The notes beneath the pieces are model-generated. The model ran no database searches. It saw only the letters and a list, made by a program, of their open reading frames with translations, and was not told where the DNA came from. Source: Porticoccaceae bacterium (GTDB lineage: Bacteria; Pseudomonadota; Gammaproteobacteria; Pseudomonadales; Porticoccaceae). From it: a stretch of DNA of 10,395 nucleotides. Shown piece after piece: positions 1 through 7,938 of this stretch; the stretch's first letter is position 1, and every line of letters begins with the position of its first letter. The translations under genes and the position numbers were made by a program. The DNA lies in the NCBI GenBank assembly GCA_002710745.1, contig PALW01000053.1, forward strand, positions 1 through 10,395, read 5' to 3'.

Positions 1-50
1 TGCCTTCAGAAATAAATGAAAATCTTATCGTCGAATTATATTCAAAATAA
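1..50 (+). CDS. rpsD: 30S ribosomal protein S4, C-terminal end (partial)
   Basis: Only the last 15 codons are present. Reading from base 3 gives PSEINENLIVELYSK followed by TAA, which closely matches the conserved S4 C-terminus (E. coli ends SADINEHLIVELYSK). S4 is a primary 16S rRNA binding protein of the small subunit and a translational regulator of its own operon in E. coli. The stop lies 27 bases before rpoA, which is the standard rpsD-rpoA-rplQ order at the end of the alpha operon. Too little is visible to judge the rest of the gene. The identification rests on the tail match plus position. Confidence 0.93.
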   Translation, partial: PSEINENLIVELYSK

Positions 51-77
51 CTATATCTTCGTAATACAGGAATCATT

Positions 78-1073
78 ATGCAAAACTTGGTTAATGAAAT
101 GCTCACACCTAAGAACATAGACGTAACGTCACACTCGCCCACACATTCGAAAGTGGTGCTTGAGCCTTTGGAAAGAGGTTTTGGGCATACTCTTGGTAAT
201 GCTTTGAGGCGGATTCTACTATCCTCGATGACAGGGTGCGCTATTGTAGGCGCGGAAATAGAGGGGGTAGAGCACGAATACAGCACTTTAGAGGGAATCC
301 AAGAGGATGTAATGGAAATTCTATTAAACCTTAAAGGTGTTGCTGTCGTTATGGAAGGTCGCGATGAGACAACAGTCGCTCTATCTGCCAAGGGACCTGG
401 TGTTGTTACAGCCTCAAGTATCGAGTGCGATAGTCATATTGAAATCGTAAATCCTGACCATGTTATTGCTACTATCTCAGGTAATGTCAACCTAAATATA
501 ATGCTCCATATCGCTAGAGGGAGAGGATATCAGCCATCTGATTCTAGAGAGAGTGATGAAGAGTCTAAAAAGATTGGTCAACTTCAGCTTGATGCTTCGT
601 TTAGTCCAATTTATAAAGTGTCTTATAGCGTTGATAATGCGCGTGTAGAAAACAGAACAGACTTGGATAAATTAATTTTAGAGCTGGAAACCAATGGGAC
701 GATTGATCCTGAGGAGGCTATCCGGCGCGCAGCAACGATACTGCAGCAACAATTAGCAGTGTTCGTCGACTTGGAAAGTGAAACGGCAGCTGAACCGGAA
801 GAGAAGGAAGAAGAAGTTGATCCAATGCTGCTTCGACCGGTAGATGACCTAGAATTAACTGTGCGATCAGCCAATTGTTTAAAAGCAGAAAGTATTTATT
901 ATATTGGCGATCTTATTCAACGGACAGAAGTCGAACTATTGAAGACCCCAAATTTAGGGAAAAAGTCTCTAACGGAAATAAAGGATGTTTTAGCTTCTAG
1001 AGGTTTGAGTTTAGGGATGAGATTGGAAAATTGGCCGCCATCAAGTATCAAATCAGATGATGAGCTGGCTTGA
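78..1073 (+). CDS. rpoA: DNA-directed RNA polymerase subunit alpha
   Basis: Encodes the alpha subunit of RNA polymerase, 331 residues (E. coli 329). The N-terminal domain, about residues 1-232, dimerises and scaffolds beta and beta'; the hallmark stretch [20 protein letters not shown] is at 28-47, and [18 protein letters not shown] at 205-222. A Glu-rich linker follows (about 233-247), then the C-terminal domain that contacts UP elements and activators. In that domain [19 protein letters not shown] (253-271) is essentially the E. coli sequence, and Arg263 corresponds to DNA-contacting Arg265. The helix-hairpin-helix part near 291-320 is also nearly identical to E. coli. The ATG is preceded by AGGAA at 68-72 with good spacing. 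The gene is co-transcribed with rpsD upstream and rplQ 36 bases downstream. No internal promoter is evident. Confidence 0.99.
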   Translation: MQNLVNEMLTPKNIDVTSHSPTHSKVVLEPLERGFGHTLGNALRRILLSSMTGCAIVGAEIEGVEHEYSTLEGIQEDVMEILLNLKGVAVVMEGRDETTVALSAKGPGVVTASSIECDSHIEIVNPDHVIATISGNVNLNIMLHIARGRGYQPSDSRESDEESKKIGQLQLDASFSPIYKVSYSVDNARVENRTDLDKLILELETNGTIDPEEAIRRAATILQQQLAVFVDLESETAAEPEEKEEEVDPMLLRPVDDLELTVRSANCLKAESIYYIGDLIQRTEVELLKTPNLGKKSLTEIKDVLASRGLSLGMRLENWPPSSIKSDDELA

Positions 1074-1109
1074 AGCTCGGAAACATTTAAGTGGAAATCG
1101 GAGAAAGTT

Positions 1110-1511
1110 ATGCGTCATAGGATTAGCGGCCGTCGTTTAAATAAAACAGGTAGTCATAGAAATGCAATGATGAAAAATATGACTGCATCGCTTATAGAGC
1201 ATGAAATTATTAAAACAACGTTACCCAAGGCTAAGGAGCTTCGTGTGTTTGCTGAACCATTCATTACTCTTGCAAAGCAAGACAGTGTCCACAATAGGCG
1301 GATAGCTTTTAACAGGTTGCGTAATAAAGCGACAGTAGGGAAACTCTTTTCGGACATTGGTCCAAGATACCAAGAAAGGCCAGGAGGATATCTTCGAGTT
1401 TTAAAGTGTGGCTTTAGAACAGGAGACAAAGCTCCTATGGCATATGTAGAGATGGTAGGGCGCGAGATAGCAAAGGCGTCCGACGAAGATGATTTGCAAA
1501 CATCAGAATAG
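1110..1511 (+). CDS. rplQ: 50S ribosomal protein L17
   Basis: Encodes large-subunit protein L17, 133 residues (E. coli 127), which binds 23S rRNA near the exit-tunnel side of the ribosome. The family core is plain to see: [20 protein letters not shown] at 1-20, [15 protein letters not shown] at 31-45, and [21 protein letters not shown] at 92-112. The last 12 or so residues are an acidic, variable tail, common in gammaproteobacteria. A strong ribosome binding site GGAGAAA sits at 1100-1106, four bases before ATG. It is the last gene of the alpha operon. Its stop is separated by one base from the stop of the convergent apaH, and no hairpin plus T-run terminator is seen after it. Confidence 0.99.
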   Translation: MRHRISGRRLNKTGSHRNAMMKNMTASLIEHEIIKTTLPKAKELRVFAEPFITLAKQDSVHNRRIAFNRLRNKATVGKLFSDIGPRYQERPGGYLRVLKCGFRTGDKAPMAYVEMVGREIAKASDEDDLQTSE

Positions 1512-1512
1512 C

Positions 1513-2322
1513 TTAGTTTTTTGAATAACTGGACTTGTAATCCGTTAGAACTTCGTTACTTATATTAATAACTCTAATCCTCCCGCCCCATGCGCATCCA
1601 ACATCGAGAGCATGAATATTGGCAGTGCAGAATTTACCGTTTAGCGATGCCCAATGACCAAATATTATCTTTTCATTTTTATATTTTATTCGATGCTTGA
1701 ACCATGGTAAAAATTTATTGGACTCTAAATTCGGATCGTTATTTAAAAAGTCCAGTTCTCCATCTTTTGCGCATAGCCTCATTCGAGTGAGGTAATTAGT
1801 TATTACACGCAGCCTTGTCATACCCTCTAAATTTTCATTCCAACTACTTGGAATATTTCCATACATTTGATTTAGAAAGTGGCCAGAATTCTCAGAATTC
1901 AGAGTTGTTTCTACCTCTTTTGACAGTGACAAAGCTTTAATAATATCCCATTGAGGCGCAATTCCTGCATGGACAACGGAATAATTATTTACCTGAATAA
2001 TAAGTGGCTTTGCCTGAAGCCAACCGACTAAATCATCCAAGTCTTGGGCATTAAGCAGTTGTGTTAGTGTATCTTTATAAGTTGGATTTTTTGCTCCATG
2101 AACGATTGCCAGAAAGTGTAAGTCATGATTGCCTAGGACCATATCAAACGAGGAGCCCAGCTGGTTGAAAAATCTTATTGTCTCTAAAGAATTAGGGCCT
2201 CGATTTATTATGTCTCCTACTGAAATCAATTTGTCGACGCCCACTGCAAAGTTTATTTCTTCCAGTATCGCTAAAAGATCGTCTAAGCAGCCATGCACAT
2301 CTCCAATCACAAATGTGCGCAT
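1513..2322 (-). CDS. apaH: Bis(5'-nucleosyl)-tetraphosphatase, symmetrical (Ap4A hydrolase)
   Basis: Hydrolyses diadenosine tetraphosphate symmetrically to two ADP and so controls alarmone Ap4A; in E. coli ApaH also removes Np4 caps from RNA 5' ends. It is a metallophosphoesterase: GDVHG (7-11), GDIINRGP (36-43), GNHD (64-67) and HAG (118-120) supply the metal and phosphate ligands. The ApaH-specific FGHWASL (221-227) and LDVGCAWGG (239-247) near the C-terminus separate it from PrpA/PrpE-type phosphatases. Length is 269 residues (E. coli 280). The frame is open to a TTG at 2337, but the ATG at 2322 gives MRTFVIGDVHG, which aligns with the family start, so it is preferred; the SD is weak in either case (a GAAG 6 bases upstream). 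It follows rsmA by 24 bases, with no apaG between them. Confidence 0.97.
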   Translation of the reverse strand: MRTFVIGDVHGCLDDLLAILEEINFAVGVDKLISVGDIINRGPNSLETIRFFNQLGSSFDMVLGNHDLHFLAIVHGAKNPTYKDTLTQLLNAQDLDDLVGWLQAKPLIIQVNNYSVVHAGIAPQWDIIKALSLSKEVETTLNSENSGHFLNQMYGNIPSSWNENLEGMTRLRVITNYLTRMRLCAKDGELDFLNNDPNLESNKFLPWFKHRIKYKNEKIIFGHWASLNGKFCTANIHALDVGCAWGGRIRVINISNEVLTDYKSSYSKN

Positions 2323-2346
2323 AACAACTTCACACAATTTAGAAGT

Positions 2347-3177
2347 TCAAATCTGCTCAAATTTTTTATCCTTATTTTTCGTTAGGTTATTTATTTCCCA
2401 TTCATTAATTTTATTTGCGACCCCAACGAACTCTTCAATTGATATATTCTCAGGTCGAAGTGAGAGATCAACAATTTTATCAAGCTCAATGCCATTATCT
2501 AAATAAGGCTTAAGACTGTTTTTTAAAATTTTCCTACGTTTTGAAAAGCATTGAGTTACAAGGGTTTTAAGGAATTTCTCATCGAGAGCTTTTGATGATT
2601 TTTTGCTATTCGGAACCAATCGCACAAACGCAGATTGAACTCTAGGCATGGGTTGAAATGACGATGCAGGCACATCAAGTAATTTGTAAACATCGCATTT
2701 ATATTGTGCCATGACGGATAGTCTTCCATAATTTTTTTGCCCCGGTTGTGCAATAATTCTATCGACCACTTCTTTTTGTAGCATGAGATGCATATCGATT
2801 ACACTCGGCGAAAAAGATAAGAAATGAAATATGAGGGGTGTTGATATGTTATAGGGTAAGTTACCAACTAATCTAAACCTACTATTTTTCATAAACTCAG
2901 ATGGGTTAAAATCTAATGCATCGATGTTGAGGATGTTGATTCTTTGTTGTTCTGGCAGTTTTTTCTTTAATAGCATCGCTAATCCAAAATCGATCTCGAT
3001 CAGTGTTATTTCTTTGCACAATGGAATAATATTTTTAGTTAAAGCGCCAGTGCCAGGACCTATCTCGAGGATTATGTCGTCTTGTTGCACATTAATTACT
3101 TTTGTAATTTCGTTTATAACTAATTGATCATTTAAAAAGTTTTGGCCAAAACGTTTTTTCGCTTTTGGAAAACTCAT
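2347..3177 (-). CDS. rsmA: 16S rRNA (adenine1518-N6/adenine1519-N6)-dimethyltransferase
   Basis: RsmA (KsgA) uses S-adenosylmethionine to dimethylate two adjacent adenines in helix 45 of 16S rRNA during late 30S assembly. The 276-residue protein is the usual length. RFGQNFL opens the protein (9-15). Motif I EIGPGTG (38-44) binds SAM, Glu61 in LIEID is the expected ribose ligand, and Asp86 in NIDAL the expected adenine ligand. NLPY (106-109) is the catalytic target-base motif, and FQPMPRVQS (174-182) plus FSKRRK (211-216) belong to the C-terminal rRNA-binding part. Its ATG overlaps the pdxA TGA (ATGA, 3174-3177), so translation is probably coupled. The C-terminal tail (about 262-276) is Lys/Asn rich and looks unstructured. 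The alternative is another Erm-type enzyme, which the context makes unlikely. Confidence 0.98.
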   Translation of the reverse strand: MSFPKAKKRFGQNFLNDQLVINEITKVINVQQDDIILEIGPGTGALTKNIIPLCKEITLIEIDFGLAMLLKKKLPEQQRINILNIDALDFNPSEFMKNSRFRLVGNLPYNISTPLIFHFLSFSPSVIDMHLMLQKEVVDRIIAQPGQKNYGRLSVMAQYKCDVYKLLDVPASSFQPMPRVQSAFVRLVPNSKKSSKALDEKFLKTLVTQCFSKRRKILKNSLKPYLDNGIELDKIVDLSLRPENISIEEFVGVANKINEWEINNLTKNKDKKFEQI

Positions 3178-4148
3178 TTTTTTATGGACATCTCAGAAGC
3201 AAAGTCTATAGCTTTTTTTAGACTACTAAATGTTGTTTTCCCAGAGCCAGCTAACAATAAAGCAGTTCCATGATCTACAGAAGTTCTAATTATGGGTAAT
3301 CCAAGAGTTATATTTGCAATGCCACCGAAGCCTGAACTTTTAATTACTGGGAGCCCCTGATCATGATACATTGCTAAGAAGGTATCAGCTTTTTCAATGT
3401 TTTCATGATTGAAAATCGTATCAGCAGAACGTGGCCCGGTAACCTTTATTCCATTAGCTATTAAATCTTTTAAAGCAGGTTTTATGATTTCTTCTTCTTC
3501 ATGTCCTATATGACCAGACTCTCCTGCATGAGGGTTTAAACCGCACACCATAATTTTCGGCTCTTTAATGTCAAAATGGGTAATCAAGTTGTTATTAAGA
3601 ATTTTAATTATGACTTTAAGCTTTTCAGTTGTAATTGCTCCAGCGACTTGGCTTATCGGAATATGAGTAGTGACCAACGCTACCTTCATTTTATCACTAG
3701 CTAACATCATGACCACATTTGGAGCATTCATTTTGTTTGCTAAGTATTCGGTATGACCTGTAAATTTAATGCTAGTTTCGTTTATGATCGATTTTTGTAT
3801 TGGTCCTGTGACAAGTGCATCGGCCGATTTTGTTAAACAATCTTCACTTGCTGCATCTAGACATCTAATTACGTAATCTGAGTTATTTGCATTTAGTTTT
3901 CCTGGAATGCATTTATCAGAAAGCTTTTGAGGAGCGATGGCGAGGACGCCCTCGGTAAGACTATCTTTATTTGAGGGGTCTACCAATTTCAATGGTAAGT
4001 TCAGAGTCTTCGCTCGCTGGACTAAAAGATCTGGATCTGCGTGGGCAATAAGATGATGTTTTCTTCCACTTTGAATAGTTTGGATAAGAATATCTGGACC
4101 AATGCCAGCGGGTTCTCCAACGGAGATTGCGATTTTTTTGGGTTCCAC
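3174..4148 (-). CDS. pdxA: 4-hydroxythreonine-4-phosphate dehydrogenase
   Basis: PdxA oxidises 4-phosphohydroxy-L-threonine with NAD(P)+ in the DXP-dependent route to pyridoxal phosphate; the product decarboxylates and is then used by PdxJ. The 324 residues match the family length (E. coli 329). Family marks are VGEPAGIGPD (10-19), TGHTE (130-134), and the three histidine metal ligands: His162 in THIP, His207 in NPHAGESG and His262 in YHDQG. VDHGTA (291-296) is also typical. Translation starts at GTG (4146-4148), two bases after the surA stop, with no strong SD, so it probably depends on ribosomes finishing surA. It overlaps rsmA by four bases. No pdxJ or other B6 gene is nearby, which is normal for this cluster. 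Confidence 0.98.
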   Translation of the reverse strand: MEPKKIAISVGEPAGIGPDILIQTIQSGRKHHLIAHADPDLLVQRAKTLNLPLKLVDPSNKDSLTEGVLAIAPQKLSDKCIPGKLNANNSDYVIRCLDAASEDCLTKSADALVTGPIQKSIINETSIKFTGHTEYLANKMNAPNVVMMLASDKMKVALVTTHIPISQVAGAITTEKLKVIIKILNNNLITHFDIKEPKIMVCGLNPHAGESGHIGHEEEEIIKPALKDLIANGIKVTGPRSADTIFNHENIEKADTFLAMYHDQGLPVIKSSGFGGIANITLGLPIIRTSVDHGTALLLAGSGKTTFSSLKKAIDFASEMSIKK

Positions 4149-4150
4149 AG

Positions 4151-5431
4151 CTAGATCTTTATTTCAATGAATGCTTCGTCTTTAATTTCCTGAAGCCAAA
4201 CCTGCAATTCCTCTTCATATTTACGTTGTCGGATCAAATTTTGCGCTCTATTTCTAAGTATTTCTTGACTAAAATCTTGTTGTCTCCGCTCAGTAACTTG
4301 CAAAATATGCCATCCAAATTGAGACTGAAAAGGTTCACTGATCATACCAACAGAGATGTTGTTCATTACTGCCTCGAACTCTGGCACGAACATTCCAGGT
4401 GTCGACCAGCCAAGATTTCCACCATCAAGCGCAGAAGATTTGTCTTCAGAGTATTCTTTTGCTAATTCATTAAATGTCTCATTGGAGACTATTTGATTTT
4501 TTATATCCTGTAAAAGCTTTTTTGTTGCTTTCTCATCCCGAAGTTCATTTGGTTCGACCAGGATATGCCTGACCAAATTTTGCTCTATGAGTTTTTCTTC
4601 GCCACCTCTCCTTTCATATAGTTTTATAAGGTGAAGACCAGCACCACTTCTTATAGGCTCAGATACCTCGTTTAACTCTAGGACCTCTATTTTTTCGCTA
4701 AATATTTTTGGCAGTTGAGCCATATTTCGCCAGCCTAAATCACCGCCCTTTAAAGCAGATTGATCCATGGAATATGAGATAGCCAGCTCTTTAAAGTCTT
4801 TGCCATCTTTAATTTGATTGTATAAATTCATTGCCTGCTCTGAGATTTTTTCTACATCACTTTTGATAGAGTTACCTGATATTGCGAGAAGGATTTGTCC
4901 AATTTTGACGTCAGGTGATGAAACTAATTTACCTTCTTCTGAGTTGAGAAAGTTATTTAATTCTTGTTCAGATACCCTTATCCGCCTCATGACGCTTGCT
5001 TGCTGAACCCGCATTATTATGAGTTCTTGTTTTATTTCTTCTCTTACAATCGATAGGTTACTTCCCTGAGAAGACAATTGATCAATGTACTGATCTGTGG
5101 AAAGATTGTTGCTTAGAGCAACACGCCCAATGGCCTGATTTAGCTCGTCATCGGATATCCTTACGCCTGCGTTGTATCCCATAGTGAGTTGAATTCTCTC
5201 AGATATAAGTCTTTCAAGTACCTGCTGTTTTATTACATCTTCTGGTGGCGCTGAGGTGTTCGACTGACTTATTTGATTCATGATAGAAATCATGCGTTGA
5301 TTCAACTCGCTTTGCAGCACCACATCATCATCAACAATTGCTGCAATTCGATCTAGTATTTTTATTTGAGCCAGGACTATGGATGAACCAAAGATACAAA
5401 GAAAAGTAATAATTGTTCTCAAATTTGTCAT
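4151..5431 (-). CDS. surA: Periplasmic chaperone / peptidyl-prolyl isomerase SurA
   Basis: SurA escorts unfolded outer-membrane proteins across the periplasm to the BAM complex; LptD is a known client in E. coli. The 426 residues match the E. coli protein (428). A signal peptide covers about residues 1-21 with probable cleavage after VLA. The chaperone core follows (DRIAAIVDDDVVLQSEL at 27-43). Two parvulin domains lie at about 174-274 and 286-382, each with the GG-(D/N)-LGW signature (229-234 and 337-342), and the C-terminal helix (about 385-420) packs back on the N-domain. The N-terminal DRI-A-V-D-V-L pattern separates it from PpiD or PrsA. It lies four bases after the lptD stop and two bases before pdxA. 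Confidence 0.98.
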   Translation of the reverse strand: MTNLRTIITFLCIFGSSIVLAQIKILDRIAAIVDDDVVLQSELNQRMISIMNQISQSNTSAPPEDVIKQQVLERLISERIQLTMGYNAGVRISDDELNQAIGRVALSNNLSTDQYIDQLSSQGSNLSIVREEIKQELIIMRVQQASVMRRIRVSEQELNNFLNSEEGKLVSSPDVKIGQILLAISGNSIKSDVEKISEQAMNLYNQIKDGKDFKELAISYSMDQSALKGGDLGWRNMAQLPKIFSEKIEVLELNEVSEPIRSGAGLHLIKLYERRGGEEKLIEQNLVRHILVEPNELRDEKATKKLLQDIKNQIVSNETFNELAKEYSEDKSSALDGGNLGWSTPGMFVPEFEAVMNNISVGMISEPFQSQFGWHILQVTERRQQDFSQEILRNRAQNLIRQRKYEEELQVWLQEIKDEAFIEIKI

Positions 5432-5435
5432 AGGT

Positions 5436-7820
5436 TTAGTATCCGAATATGCCTTGCTTTAATATTCTATCCAATTTCTTGCCTGTGCTGCCAATCCCAT
5501 TAAGTTCTAACTTCAGTATAATTGAATTTTTTAATTTTGGATTCATTGTTTCAATATCATTATTATATTTAATGTCAATGGACCTTCTCGCAAGGATCGC
5601 AGCGCTCCAACAACAACTAGAAAACTCAAGGCCAGCAAAGGCTTCTAACTCTCGATTATTGCTTAAATCATGGTACCAACGTCCAATAAAATCTAGCTTT
5701 TTAGACACTGGCACCAATAGTGAAAAGTCAAGTTGCTCTATCTCATCAGTTAAACGTTGACTAGAAGCATTAGCCTGAAAATCATTTGATTTTCTATAAC
5801 CAAGATTGAGGATTCTATTTCCAGCATCATTATATCTCAAGGTTATGCTTTTTTTAGTTCTTTTACTCGCCAGTGACGATTTAATTGATGATATATCAAG
5901 ATGCCAGTTCTTATTAAAATTAGCCTTTAGATCAATAGCAGTCATTGTTTTTTTGTTCCTATCAGTGATTAGCTGATTCAATTGTCGAGTAAGTCTTTGC
6001 TGCATTCCATCTGGGTAGTAGGATTTTGCGACTCGAAGTATAAATTTCTCATCATGCGAATCTAGGCCAATCATCCTTGAGGTAATACCAATACTAATTC
6101 TTTCATCATTGGAGATTCTGTCACCCCCGATAAAGTGGTTATTTTCGAATAATAGATCATAGGAGAGGGAACGTTCTTTGGTATCAAAATTTTGCAATTT
6201 ATGTTGGTTTTTTTTGGGGCTATTAAGATAGAGAAAATCTGTTTCAAGTGTTTGAAGGGTATTTTTCGTGGCGAGTTTTTCTAAAGAAAGCCCACCTTTT
6301 AAAACAAAAAAAGGTACCGTAATTTTTTGTTGAGAATTTACTTCAGGTATATTTCTAAGTTCATATGAGCGATGAGAGATAAAAAGTTCTGGTTTCAAGT
6401 AGCCCCAATGGGTTGAGTTAGACCAGCTCATGGAATAATCGAGATCAAGGCGCTCACCTTCAATAGATTCCGCATCACTATGATGAAAACTAGACAACTT
6501 GTGTGATATTAAAATATTCATAGAATTATTAAGTTTATATTTACCTGCTGCAGCTATAGCGGGCAAAACGGAATAATGATTTTCATGCCTGTCAATCAGA
6601 GATTGAAAATCAAGGGTACTAATTGTGTAAAGCCAATTATTTCTCTTGTATTGGAGTTGAGATGCTTGTGTTAGGTTAGATAGACTTATTTCATCTAGCG
6701 TGAAATTGCCAAGATCCCTAATGTATCTAGCATCACTAACCTTGGCGTAGTCTATATAGCTAAGAAATTTTTCTGAAAATGCTCCTAAATGAGAGAAAGC
6801 AACTTCGTATCGATTATCATTTACCAAAAGGTAATCTGAGCTCTCTAGTCGCGATTCGCTAGTTTTTTTGTCATCAAAGATAATAGAGCCAACTAATTCA
6901 TTACGTGACCATTTATTGATATGACGGATTTTTGCTCCAAATCCTGATCCTCGACGCTCCACGAACCTTGGTGTAAAAATAAAATCATAGTTCGGAGCTA
7001 AATTTAAATAAAAAGGTTGAGCAATATCTAGCCCATTAGTCTGTGACATATTGATACTTGGCATTAACATACCCGTCGCTCGTTTGTCAGATGTTGAGAG
7101 TTTTAGATAAGGAAAGTAAAAAATAGTAGTATCATTTATTTTCAATTTCGCGTTTTTTACGGATGCGGAATTTTCATTTTCGCTAATGTTTATTTCAGAA
7201 GTAACTAACTGCCAACCAGATGAGTCAGGTTGGCAATTGGTATAAGTAGCATTTTCAATGGTCAAGTTGCCGTTAGTATTCCTTTTTAGTCTCATTGCTG
7301 TGCCGCTCAGAGATAAATCATGAATGACATACTGTGCATTGGTCATAGTTATCTCACTGCTAGCTAAGCTAATATCAGCTCTCTCGCCTGCCAAGACAAT
7401 TCCTGGCTCTCTAAAAGTAATATTTCCCTCTAATTCCACTTTTTTGATTTTATTATTTAATAGAGCTCTGTCGGCTCGCAACAATCTGTGTCCTTGAGTT
7501 ATTTGAACATTACCTTCCAGAAGTACTTCATTCTCAGAGGAATTTCCTGAGGAATCAGCTGTGATGTTTAAAGGAGAGGATGAGATATCTATTTCGGTAT
7601 CAAAAATTGAAAGTTTCGGTTCAATAAATCTCCCACATGACATATTGTCCATATTATTTTCATTATTAGCGCGAAAAGATCCTGGCTCAACCCAATCTAT
7701 GAATTTATGATTATCTTCCGAAGTGGTCATGTCTAAATCTTCAGCATTTGCAATAATTGTTGAACACAAAGATATTGCTTTAACGATAAGAATAATAAAA
7801 TTTTGAAATCGAGTGAGCAT
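5436..7820 (-). CDS. lptD: LPS-assembly outer-membrane protein LptD
   Basis: LptD is the beta-barrel that, with lipoprotein LptE, inserts lipopolysaccharide into the outer leaflet. The 794 residues match the family. A signal peptide occupies about 1-26 (cleavage after ANA). The periplasmic OstA-like beta-jellyroll runs about 84-235, with LEGNVQITQGHRLLRADRA at 101-119. The barrel domain fills the rest, including LLFENNHFIGGDRIS (556-570), the usual loop motif. Outside the signal peptide there are exactly four cysteines, Cys62, Cys196 and the adjacent pair Cys736-Cys737. This is the pattern that forms the two long-range disulfides of E. coli LptD (31-724 and 173-725). The protein ends in the aromatic sequence IFGY. 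It is first in its operon; no clear SD precedes the ATG. lptE is not in this window. Confidence 0.98.
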   Translation of the reverse strand: MLTRFQNFIILIVKAISLCSTIIANAEDLDMTTSEDNHKFIDWVEPGSFRANNENNMDNMSCGRFIEPKLSIFDTEIDISSSPLNITADSSGNSSENEVLLEGNVQITQGHRLLRADRALLNNKIKKVELEGNITFREPGIVLAGERADISLASSEITMTNAQYVIHDLSLSGTAMRLKRNTNGNLTIENATYTNCQPDSSGWQLVTSEINISENENSASVKNAKLKINDTTIFYFPYLKLSTSDKRATGMLMPSINMSQTNGLDIAQPFYLNLAPNYDFIFTPRFVERRGSGFGAKIRHINKWSRNELVGSIIFDDKKTSESRLESSDYLLVNDNRYEVAFSHLGAFSEKFLSYIDYAKVSDARYIRDLGNFTLDEISLSNLTQASQLQYKRNNWLYTISTLDFQSLIDRHENHYSVLPAIAAAGKYKLNNSMNILISHKLSSFHHSDAESIEGERLDLDYSMSWSNSTHWGYLKPELFISHRSYELRNIPEVNSQQKITVPFFVLKGGLSLEKLATKNTLQTLETDFLYLNSPKKNQHKLQNFDTKERSLSYDLLFENNHFIGGDRISNDERISIGITSRMIGLDSHDEKFILRVAKSYYPDGMQQRLTRQLNQLITDRNKKTMTAIDLKANFNKNWHLDISSIKSSLASKRTKKSITLRYNDAGNRILNLGYRKSNDFQANASSQRLTDEIEQLDFSLLVPVSKKLDFIGRWYHDLSNNRELEAFAGLEFSSCCWSAAILARRSIDIKYNNDIETMNPKLKNSIILKLELNGIGSTGKKLDRILKQGIFGY

Positions 7821-7938
7821 TATGATTAGAGTTCATAAATTGAAACTATGACATTTTACTAAATTTTTTACCTTGGAGGCGATTAAATGCTTAAACTGTA
7901 GGGCTAATCGTTAATAAAAGGGCAGAGTAAATCTTGGA
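7821..7938. promoter_or_regulatory. Divergent intergenic region between lptD and amgK
   Basis: This is the only sizeable noncoding gap in the window and must carry signals for both operons unless the promoters lie inside genes. On the minus strand TAAAAT (7858 down to 7853) is a fair -10 box for lptD, but nothing like TTGACA sits 16-18 bases upstream of it. On the plus strand TTGGAG (7873-7878) could be a -35 for amgK, but only poor -10 matches follow. A perfect 6-base inverted repeat, CGATTA at 7880-7885 and TAATCG at 7905-7910, lies in the middle. No convincing sigma-E type sequence (GGAACTT / TCTGA) was seen upstream of lptD. The region is assigned as regulatory by position; individual boxes are weak. 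Confidence 0.5.

Noticed and set aside
623..874. Minus-strand open frame of 83 codons inside rpoA
   Set aside because: Serine-rich shadow of the conserved rpoA frame, with no recognisable domain.
1154..1429. Minus-strand open frame of 91 codons inside rplQ
   Set aside because: Lies wholly opposite the conserved L17 gene and resembles no family.
1884..1900. Tandem CAGAATTC repeat
   Set aside because: Two short copies inside apaH coding for an Asn-Ser-Glu-Asn-Ser stretch; too short to mean a repeat element.
2335..2337. TTG as the apaH start
   Set aside because: No SD and adds five residues before the family start; ATG at 2322 aligns with known ApaH.
2129..2506. Plus-strand open frame across the apaH and rsmA starts
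   Set aside because: Antisense to two well-supported genes; not similar to ApaG, which was the one thing worth checking for here.
4127..4465. Plus-strand open frame across the pdxA-surA junction
   Set aside because: Antisense to the conserved C-terminal parvulin domain of SurA; composition looks like a shadow.
5449..5760. Plus-strand open frame opposite the lptD C-terminus
   Set aside because: Overlaps the region that encodes the conserved Cys736-Cys737 pair; no independent signal.
6208..6219. T8-G4 tract as a programmed frameshift site in lptD
   Set aside because: The lptD frame is intact at family length through this point, and a shift would only truncate the barrel.
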